Source: Mauremys mutica (taxonomy: Eukaryota; Chordata; Testudines; Geoemydidae). From it: 64,000 nucleotides of DNA. Location of the stretch: the NCBI RefSeq assembly GCF_020497125.1, contig NC_059081.1, positions 18,571,105 to 18,635,104 of the forward strand, given 5' to 3'. Below are positions 56,755-64,000 of the stretch, one piece after another. A program made the position numbers and the translations under genes. How positions within the stretch are numbered: the stretch's first letter is position 1; the number at the start of each line of letters is the position of its first letter. The notes below the pieces were generated by a model. It was not told where the DNA came from. It made no database searches and saw only the letters and a list, made by a program, of their open reading frames with translations.

Positions 56755-57600
56755 TCATCTAAGTGCACCATGGGCACTGCAGTTTTCCAATTGCAGAAGA
56801 GAAGTGGTGCACATCTCTCTGCAGATGTGTTGCTGCTACTGGCTCCTCAGCATGTCTGGTCCCAGGAATGAGACAGACACTTTCCCTGAATAAAATATGC
56901 TTGGAATGGGCTGGGAGGATGTAACAGAGGCTATGTCTACACTGCATAGTAAACTTGGTCTGGTTTGCAATTTCAGTGTTTCCAAGCCCGTGCTTGAGCA
57001 TCCTATGGATGGAGTGCTGCTGTCCTTTATCAGGTTTTGGAATTTGTTGGCATCTATGAGTCTTTGTGGTCTCCAACAAATCAGGGTCATGGCTCTTTCT
57101 TGTTGCCTGGGAGCCGGAGGGTCTAGGGTCACTGCCTTAAATGATCTTTCCAAGACAGTGCCTGGGTTGTGATGGCCTCAATCTTGACATCTAGGCTGAA
57201 GACCAGGTCCAGGGTCTGACCGGCTGCATGAACTGGACCAGAGATGACCTGTGACAGTCCTAGGCAGCAAGTGAGGAGATGAGTTTTGGAACTTTGGCAT
57301 CTATGGCATTGCTAGTATGCATGTTGAAATACCTCAGACTTGTCATCCTGGGAGATTTATCACCGTCACCGATAAGGTATCAGTGAGCTTCTCTATGAAT
57401 CCTGTAGTCTGCGGCAGTCTGTAAATGAGCATAAAACCTGTTAGCTTTGGCTCTGGTTTCTACTTTCAGATGGGTGAATTCAAATCAAATTGTCTTACCT
57501 GAGGCACCTGTCTTGCATTTGAAGCTTGCAGAGCAGATGAATACAGAGCTGCCTGCCTTCTTGTCTTGTCTAGGTCTGTAATGTCCTGTGTATCCTAGGG
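56755..57600 (-). pseudogene. L2/Rex-like LINE endonuclease remnant
   Basis: The minus strand reads RYFNMHT, then GLSQVISGPVHAAGQTLDLV and ...ALSWKDHL. This matches the apurinic-endonuclease domain of CR1/L2/Rex-group LINEs, where 'GDFNIHVD', 'LxQxVxGPTHxxGHTLDLVxS' and 'SWSDH' are expected. The GDFN aspartate is lost, the SDH serine is K, and frames shift at about 57270. The downstream minus frame (56836-57153, MTLICWRPQRLID...) is the decayed inter-domain region. Non-functional. Confidence 0.7.
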
Positions 57601-57614
57601 GATTGTCAGGGTCT

Positions 57615-57945
57615 GAGCTCTAGGTGGTCAGGGCTGGTGGTTGGAGCAATGGTTGAGGACAGGGGTTGAAGCCAGACATAGAGTCAGGACTGGGCCATGG
57701 GCACCACTGAAACTGGGGTCTGGAGACAGGCCATGGGTCAGAACAAGCCAAATCAGGATTGAAGTCAGAGTCCAGAAGCAGGCCAAAGGTTGAAGCTGGG
57801 TTGGAGTCAGTCCGAGAGCCTCGGGGTCAGGAGGCAGGTGCAGGTCTGGAGCAAGGTTGGAATAGGGCACAGACAAGGCTGAATCAGGCTGGAGCAAGGC
57901 TCAGGCAAGAACAGGGGCAGGCTGGAAGCCTATGGAGTCTGTAAC
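57615..57945. repeat. Imperfect G/A-rich internal repeats
   Basis: Variants of 'gtcagagtccagaagcaggc', 'ggctggagcaaggctcaggc' and 'gggccatgggcacc' recur. This is low-complexity, minisatellite-like sequence. I have a weak memory of similar stretches near turtle gypsy LTRs, but no LTR end is visible. Confidence 0.45.
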
Positions 57946-57949
57946 ACAG

Positions 57950-58246
57950 CAAGGCAGCAGGAGGGTTCCTAGTTGAGTGGTGCTGTTCCACAGACTAACT
58001 CGTGTCTCTGATGGTAAGAGTGAAAATATCTGTGCTTGGGGGTCATCTGATCTGAGCCCTGCACAAGGATAGTTTTCTGCAGCATGTCTGAGGGATGAGT
58101 CACTGCAGGCTCTGCTTGAGAGATGAGTCACTGTAGCTGAGTGAGCAGTCCTGGTCTGGCTGCAGGTTTGTTTCATAGGGATGAGGTGAGCTAGTGCACG
58201 ACTTGTGGTGTCATACAGCCAAGTCTCAATGATGCAGCCTATATCA
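57950..58246. other. Non-coding, no gene recognised
   Basis: No element or exon that I can support. Confidence 0.5.
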
Positions 58247-58248
58247 GA

Positions 58249-59081
58249 TCATAGAATCATAGAATCATAGAACTTAAGATCAGAAGGGACCATTATGATC
58301 ATCTAGTCTGACCTCCCGCAAGATGCAGGCCACAAAAGCTGACCCACCCACTCCTGAAATAATTCTCTCCCTTGACTCAGCTGTTGAAGTCCCCAAATCC
58401 TGATTTAAAGACTTCAAGTAGCAGATAATCCTCCAGCAAGCGACCCCTGCCCCATGCTGCGGAGGAAGGCGAAAAACCTCCAGGGCCACTGCCAATCTAC
58501 CCTGGATGAAAATTCCTTCCCGACCCCAAATATGGCGATCAGCTGAACCAGGACCATGCAGGCAAGACTCTCCAGCCAGACACTCAGGAAAAAGACTTTC
58601 AATATCCCAACATTGACCCTCGGTACTAATTACCAGTGGTCGCACGTTATTGACCTATTGACTAAATCACGTTATCCTATCAAACCATTCCCTCCATAAA
58701 CTTATCAAGCTTAATCTTAAAGCCAGAGAGGTCCTTCGCCCCCACTGTTTCCCTCGGTAGGCTGTTCCAGAATTTCACTCCCCTGATGGTTAGAAACCTT
58801 TGTCTAATTTCAAGCCTAAACTTCCCGACTGCCAATTTATATCCATTTGTTCTCGTGTCCACATTAGTACTGAGCTGAAATAATTCCTCTCCCTCCCTGG
58901 TATTTATCCCTCTGATATATTTAAAGAGAGCAATCATATCTCCTCTTAATCTTCTTTTGGTTAAGGAAAACAAACCGAGCTCCTCAAGTCTCCTTTCATA
59001 CGACAGGCTTTCCATTCCTCGGATCATTCTAGTGGCCCTTCTTTGTACCCGTTCCAGTTTGATGAGGTTGTGTTTTACGTA
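58249..59081 (-). mobile_element. CR1 LINE, ORF2 C-terminus plus 3' UTR
   Basis: The + strand starts with TCATAGAATCATAGAATCAT, the complement of the CR1 ATTCTATG terminal repeats. The minus frame from 59081 down to about 58683 reads LIKLERVQRRATRMIRG, then RRLEELGLFSLTKRRLRGDM, RKQ-like 'IRQRFLTIRG' and 'FWNSLPRETV', which is the conserved CR1 ORF2 C-terminus, without internal stops over about 130 codons. It is 5'-truncated and relatively young. A reading frame of 151 codons appears intact only because its first ~18 codons come from the neighbouring CR1's 3' UTR. Confidence 0.95.
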
Positions 59082-59083
59082 CA

Positions 59084-59380
59084 TTAGAACATAAGAACAT
59101 AAGAACGGCCATACTGGGTCAGACCAAAGGTCCATCTAGCCCAGTATCCTGTCTACCGAGAGTGGCCAACGCTTGGTGCCCCAGAGGGAGTGAGCCTAAC
59201 AGGTAATGATCAAGTGATCTCTCTCCTGCCATCCATCTCCACCCTCTGACAAACAGAGTCTAGGGGCACCATTCCTTACCCCATCCTGGCTAATAGCCAT
59301 TAATGGACTTAACCTCCATGAATTTATCCAGTTCTCTTTTAAACGCTGTTATAGTCTTTAAACGCTGTTATAGTCATAGT
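59084..59380 (-). mobile_element. Second CR1 LINE 3' end, abutting the first
   Basis: 'ttagaacataagaacataag', 'ggtcagaccaaaggtccatc' and 'gtatcctgtctaccgagagt' are the same subfamily as 49277. Its 3' tail touches the 5' break of the CR1 at 58249. It ends with a tandem duplication of 'tttaaacgctgttatagtc' (59339-59376). Confidence 0.92.
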
Positions 59381-59384
59381 CAAA

Positions 59385-60025
59385 ACATAGTTTTGTTTGT
59401 TTTTAAGTGGCAGATTTTGCATTGATCAGCGTCAACTTTCCTTCATGTCACTTTTTGCTGTCTGCATCCACCCCGTACCTAGGTAGTGGTCCTGTGCAGT
59501 CAATAGCTATTAGATGCCTGGAATCTGTGTTTTTAAAGTCTGCTTTCCTGGGTAGTTCTTCCCAATTTGAACTGTGATAAGTGAAGTGGATGATGAAATG
59601 GGATGGTCCAGCAGAGGAATGGTTGTCTGTTTCATTAGATGTTATGGGAAAGGCAGGTCTGAGGGATACCTTCTGCAACTATTTGAGTCCTGGGAATGGG
59701 TAGAGCTGGAGCCATGTGTCCCAGGAGTAGTGGTGAGTGTGCCGAAAGCACAGAGGCACAACAACGGAAATAGTGAGAGTAATAAAAGGTAGGAATGAGC
59801 CTGTCTTGTAAGGACCCATGGGACTGAAACTTGGGATCTGTGGGACAGCTGACATTCCCACATCACCACTAGAAGGTTATGAAAAGCTGTGGCCAAAGAA
59901 CACTATGGAGATTAGACACCGCAGGAAGTATTGCTCAGAGTGTTCAGAGACAGCACCCTCTGGCCTTCTGATTGACCCAGGCTCTCTGTTTAAGCCTGAA
60001 ATGTAGCCCAGGAAGTTGTTTAGGC
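59385..60025. other. Non-coding, no gene recognised
   Basis: No element or exon that I can support. It may include unrecognised 5' sequence of the gypsy element that follows. Confidence 0.45.
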
Positions 60026-60559
60026 AACTACACAGACTTCTGGTTTGCAGTGACTCCAGACTGCAACTTACTTGCTGATCTCCAATTTCTGACCCTGATT
60101 TTTGCCTCCTGTTTCCAGCCTGGTAACAATCTATGATCTCTGGCCTCTGACCCTGACTCTTCCCTATTGATCCTGGCTCTAGTGATTGTGCTGATCCTGG
60201 TGTGCTGACTACTACGCTGTGACCATCCTGGACTTGATGACACCAACCCAGCTATGACCACCAGGCAAGACTGCCTATTCCCTGGACCCTCAGTTTGCTC
60301 AGACCCTTTTGACCCCCATCTGTGGAAGCCCCTTAGCAGGCATCTGAAAGGGATGGGTTTGTCACCACCCCCTGGACCCAAGGGTACCAGATCTGCAGGA
60401 ATGGGTCACTCAACTCCAAACTGAGAACCATTTGCTATGGACCCAAGTGGTGCAGCATGTAGCAGAAAACCAGACACTCTGTGAGTAGCTAGCGTAGTCC
60501 CAGAAAGAGAAGACTGTGGTCCAGGCTTGGGCTGGGCCACTGCCCTCTGAAGAGGGCCC

Positions 60560-61180
60560 CGGAGTACTGCCACCTGAACTTTCTGATGGGAACGGTCAGA
60601 TGTTCAGAGGGTTCCTGTACCAGTGTCATCTCCTTTTCCTGCTCTGCCCTTGAATGTCACCTATCGACCAGGCCAGAGTGGGACTCGTTAGCTGGAGAAG
60701 TGCTGGATTAGACCTCCCACCACTGGAACAGGACAGCTCGGTGTTAACTGACTAGAATGCCTTCCTGCAATTTGTTTCCACTATTTTTGATGGCCCGCAT
60801 CATGCTCACTCAGCCCACTGCCTCCTGCGCTGCTCAGTTCTGGTGACTCACGCTTGACGTTGAGTGGAATGAAGCAGCTGAACTGCACCAGTTTTGGTGT
60901 GGACTTAGTGAGGACATAAAGGATGAGCTAGCCTGCACTGAGACCATGACCAGCTTGGATGCTTTTATTGACCTCTCCCTCCCTGTACTGACAATTGGCT
61001 GTGTAAAAGGATAAGCAGGGGACCATGCTGCTGCCTCATCCACATGCAATGCCAGAAACCCCGGGCCCAACCACAAACCATTGCAGGTTTTTCTGGGCCA
61101 CAGATGCTTTCCCCTGGAAGAGAAGAAACGTCGATGGTGCAATAATTGATGCTTTTATTGCAGAGTACCAGGACATGCCC
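60560..61180 (+). pseudogene. Gypsy Gag remnant with zinc knuckle
   Basis: The frame at 60862 reads EWNEAAELHQFWCGLSEDIK, then DELACTE and SLDAFIDLSL, matching the end of the sushi/RTL-type capsid ('FRxGLSxxIKDELA', 'LDALIxLAL'). A zinc-knuckle remnant, CFYCRVPGH, lies at 61150-61176 after an in-frame stop. It keeps C-x2-C-x4-H, but the last cysteine is lost. Several frameshifts. Not translatable as Gag. Confidence 0.75.
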
Positions 61181-61389
61181 TCACCTCTTAACCATAGTGG
61201 ACTGCCTCACATTGCCACCAGTGAGGAACTGGGAAACAAGCAAACCCAGGCTGTATGGAGGCCCAGGCTGGGCATCCCCAGGGGACTATGCTTAAAATTC
61301 AAGGGAAACCTGATTGGGGACATGTGGGTCCTCTCCACATTTCCAAGTACAGATAGGGTTACATACCGCAGATGGGGCCAGGTCGATTC

Positions 61390-61740
61390 CCCACTCCTTT
61401 GATCAGTTCTGGGGCTACTGAAAATTTCATAGATGCTGAAGCTGCCAAAACTCTACAAATCTTCTGGTTAAAGTTTATGTCAGTTCTTGTGGAGATGACT
61501 GATGGGGTCTCTCCTGTCCTCAGGGCCATTGACATAGGAAACAGTACCCCTAGAGGCTGTACTCCAGGGACATTGGGAGCTGCGTCAATTCAGTATGATT
61601 CATTTCCCATGCTTCCCTCTTATTCTGAGTGTCACCTGGCTTGCATCTCCCGGAGAGAGAAAAGAATCATCTTCCACTATAAACATTGCCAAAGGATCTG
61701 CCTGCATACTGCCAGCCCAGTCCCTGCAGCCATTTGGAGG
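61390..61740 (+). pseudogene. Gypsy aspartic protease remnant
   Basis: SSGATENFIDAEAAK at 61405 onwards corresponds to the 'DSGATxNFID' active-site block of gypsy proteases. The catalytic aspartate codon is replaced by serine (61405-61407). Downstream 'HLACISRREKRIIF' resembles the end of the protease-RT linker. Inactive. Confidence 0.75.
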
Positions 61741-61859
61741 TGACAGCACCTGTCGGGGAACCCCTGATGATGGTGGCTAGCCAGAAGGAACGGCTCCCAG
61801 CCTGAGCCCCCATCTTCCTGATAAGTATCAGGATTATGTGGACATTTTTTAAAAGAAAA

Positions 61860-62360
61860 ATGTGGACACGCTACCTCCACACTGGGATTATGACTGCCCC
61901 ATAATCCTGCAAGACAGGGTGAAGGCTCCTTATGGACAAATCTATATAATGTCCAAGCCAGAACTGGCAACCCTTTGTGTGTACATCCAGAGAAAACTGG
62001 CCAAGGCTTCATCCAGTGCTCCACCTCCCCATCAGGGATTCTGGTCCTTTTTGTTAAGAAGCATGGGATGCTACACTGCTGCATAGATTACCTGGGCCTT
62101 AAACCAGCTGACGGTCTGAAGCCGCTATGCCATGCCTGTCATTTTGGAGTGTCTAGATCATGTACAGTCTGCCAGAATTTTCACCATATTCAGAGAACAT
62201 GGAGTGGCATTTTTACCACGTTTGTTCCATCCTGGAAAGACTGTGGAAGCACGGCCTCTATCTGAAACTGGAAAAATGTACCTGTGACCAATCCTCCACA
62301 GAATTTTGGGGGTATATCCTTTCCTCACAGGACATTAAGATGGACCCCCCAGAAGGTGGA
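61860..62360 (+). pseudogene. Gypsy reverse transcriptase remnant, core deleted
   Basis: Three frames are needed. LPPHWDYDCPIILQ...GQIYIMSKPEL (61872 on) is the RT N-terminus. GFIQCSTSPSG...FVKKHG and CIDYLGL (62005-62100) are the fingers/palm start. SPYSENMEWHF...YLKLEKC and GYILSSQDIKMDP (62181-62355) are the thumb. The segment between CIDYLGL and SPYSENM, which should hold about 70-100 residues including the catalytic YxDD, is reduced to about 25 codons. Dead by deletion. Confidence 0.85.
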
Positions 62361-62434
62361 GGCCATCTGTGGCCGGGCAGTGCTCAGGTCACACCAGGAG
62401 TTGCAGAGATGTCAGCAGTTCAGCTGTGACTGCT

Positions 62435-63950
62435 AAGCCAGAGTGTCTATGCTCCAGTCCTTTATGTAGCTGGAGGAAATGTAAACGCCTCAGACATCAA
62501 TAGAGTTCTGAGTTGTGAACTGAAATCTCCTCTCTATAATAGCCATATTGAAACAGTTTGCAGTGAGTTTAGCTGGGAAAGATTGGTTATGTTTTAGGGT
62601 ACTGATAGGTTTAATGTAAGTGCTTTTAGGACTGGATTTAAGTACTACTAATAAAGCAGAATGATTATTATCTTGTTCTCTAGGGAACTGAATTATATCA
62701 GTCTCCTTTCCTGGTGATCATCTTACTTTCTCTTCTGCTACTATTCCTTAAATGAAAAAGAAAAGGCTTTTCAGTCATTCTTTTGAGGGCAGCTTGTGTC
62801 TGGGATTTCCTACAAAGAAAGAACAGAGATAATTCCAAGTACACCACCTGGCCTTTATCAGAGGTTTTGTATATCAGTCAATGTGCCCAAAATATAGCAA
62901 GTACTGCTATTTTTTAGCTATAGAGTAATCCTATGTGTAAAAATAAGTGAAAAAGGAAAACCTTAATTTAAAAAGTTGAGTATAGATGCAAAGAAGTTAA
63001 ATTAACCAAATATTGGCCTGCATTTGAGTGTCTTAGGTATGACAGATCATTACGAAACACATCATTCTCCTTATGTCTTGCTGTGCGTTTCAGTGAGAAA
63101 TTGCATCTGGGTGCTTCAAAGATAGACAGTTACTCCTTTGGAAGCATCTTGGTCTTCTGTATATTGTGATTCATTATTACCATTAGTACACTTTATTTAA
63201 AGTCTTTCGTTAAATGTATAGTTTTCCTTATTAATTTGATACTAACAGTCATTAAAAAGAACTAGTCAGATAACCCTTCATTGACAAGGGTATTTTATGC
63301 AGGCTAACTCTTCCTAATTAGGTGTTGCAGAACTATACAGTTGAATAGATGCAGTCTTTACTACATTTTGAAGCTTGCTAATTACTTTAGCAAGCCACTG
63401 GTTTTGAAAACAGGGTCTGGCAATCTAGTAATAATTTAGAGCAAACATATTGAGATCCATCTTGGCATATGAACAATGCTTTTTGTGTGTCTGAGAGACT
63501 TAGAAATGAAGTAAAATAACAAACACGCTGAGAACTGACTCCTGGGATTTCTTAAAAGAAAGGAAAAAGGCATCCCAGAGAGGGCATTTCAGCTAGTTAA
63601 TGAGCAGGCTTAGCATGGCAATTTTATATAACTTGCTCTTAAATTATATCAATATATATAATTATAGCTTATTTTCTTATCTGCTCGTGGGAGAGGCTGC
63701 AGGTGCAATGTGCCCAGAAGAAAACAATCCTTGCAGCACAGTATATTAGATTTGTATCTTTTAATACTTGTTCTTGCCCTGTTTAGCAAAAGTGAGTGAG
63801 GTGGGTAGGAAAGAAAGGTGATCAGGTTTGTGATAGCAGTTCTAAAAGTGCACTGATATTTCCAAACATTTATTATTGTTATTCTATTAGATATAAATGT
63901 AAAAGGAGTAAGATCACTTAGGTAACCCAATCCCAATGCCTATGACTTGT
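62435..63950. other. Non-coding, no gene recognised
   Basis: AT-rich, unique-looking. No 3' LTR for the gypsy element is seen here. Confidence 0.55.
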
Positions 63951-63956
63951 CTCTGA

Positions 63957-64000
63957 GGGTATGTCTATGTTGCAATTAAAAACCCACGGCTGGCCTCTGC
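63957..64000. mobile_element. Start of a fold-back MITE, cut by the window end
   Basis: GGGTATGTCTATGTTGCAAT followed by AAAACCCACGGCTGGCC is the left arm of the family seen in full at 15151-15340 ('ggctggcccatg' arm). The rest lies beyond the window. Confidence 0.8.

Larger units (their letters stand above)
60030..62430 (+). mobile_element. Decayed Ty3/gypsy retrotransposon (gag-pol part)
   Basis: The order is a CT-rich leader of repeated 'ctctgaccctgactct' motifs (60090-60290), Gag (about 60560-61180), protease (about 61390-61590) and RT (about 61860-62360), in the orientation and order of Ty3/gypsy. The Gag C-terminal block resembles the sushi/RTL group. Many stops and frameshifts occur. 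RNase H, integrase and both LTRs are not seen, so the element is truncated at the 3' side. Confidence 0.8.

Noticed and set aside
56930..56965. Fold-back MITE start 'ggctatgtctacactgcata'
   Set aside because: The first 20 bases fit the family but no arm or right end follows. Possibly a relic or chance.
58680..59135. 151-codon minus ORF as a host gene
   Set aside because: Its body is CR1 ORF2 C-terminus, and its first codons come from the 3' UTR of a neighbouring CR1.
60030..62430. Active or domesticated retroelement
   Set aside because: Stops, frameshifts, lost catalytic residues and a deleted RT core.
1..64000. CRISPR arrays, operons or prokaryotic systems
   Set aside because: Base composition, repeat families and lack of dense ORFs are those of a vertebrate nuclear genome. 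No regularly spaced direct repeats were found.

Overview
This 64 kb window is vertebrate nuclear DNA, almost certainly from a cryptodiran turtle. The evidence is the repeat content: two copies of a tRNA-derived SINE that I recognise as the turtle 'Cry'/tortoise Pol III type (26128 and 27569), several CR1 LINE 3' ends with the ATTCTATG- or TTCTTATG-type tail, a Harbinger element of the kind common in turtles, and a 1.2 kb solo LTR beginning TGTGACAG. These family names come from memory and not from a search.

I found no host gene, no convincing host exon, no intact RNA gene and no CRISPR array. All open frames are short. The few with recognisable protein content are transposon debris: Harbinger transposase and Myb/SANT-like protein, CR1 ORF2, an L2/Rex-like LINE endonuclease and RT, an L1-like RT, and Ty3/gypsy Gag-Pol. 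The window is therefore intergenic, or lies inside a large intron.

Layout: 1-12.6 kb is mostly unique AT-rich DNA with old MIR-like SINE fragments and a possible L2-like RT scrap. 12.6-15.7 kb holds a CR1 split by a Harbinger MITE, a GC-rich hAT MITE with a perfect 8-bp target duplication, a fold-back MITE and a 126-bp hAT MITE. 18.5 kb has an L1-like RT fragment. 21559-24038 is a complete but dead Harbinger element. 26.1-29.2 kb has two turtle SINEs, a CR1 tail and a solo LTR. 31.7-32.5 kb is a TA-flanked TIR element containing part of a hAT. 37.6-39.8 kb has a CR1 tail and two GC-rich insertions. 43.5-45.1 kb is a CR1 interrupted by a hAT MITE and followed by an AT-rich hAT-like element. 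49.3 kb is another CR1. 52.6-55.6 kb has a split ancient SINE, a hAT MITE carrying inverted tRNA-like arms, and a 650-bp very CpG-rich hAT MITE. 56.7-59.4 kb has a LINE endonuclease fragment and two abutting CR1s. About 60.0-62.4 kb is a decayed Ty3/gypsy element. The last 44 bases start another fold-back MITE.

The most informative content is the structure and relative timing of the insertions. Several have exact target-site duplications (TSDs) readable by eye. I did not find evidence for a new functional system.
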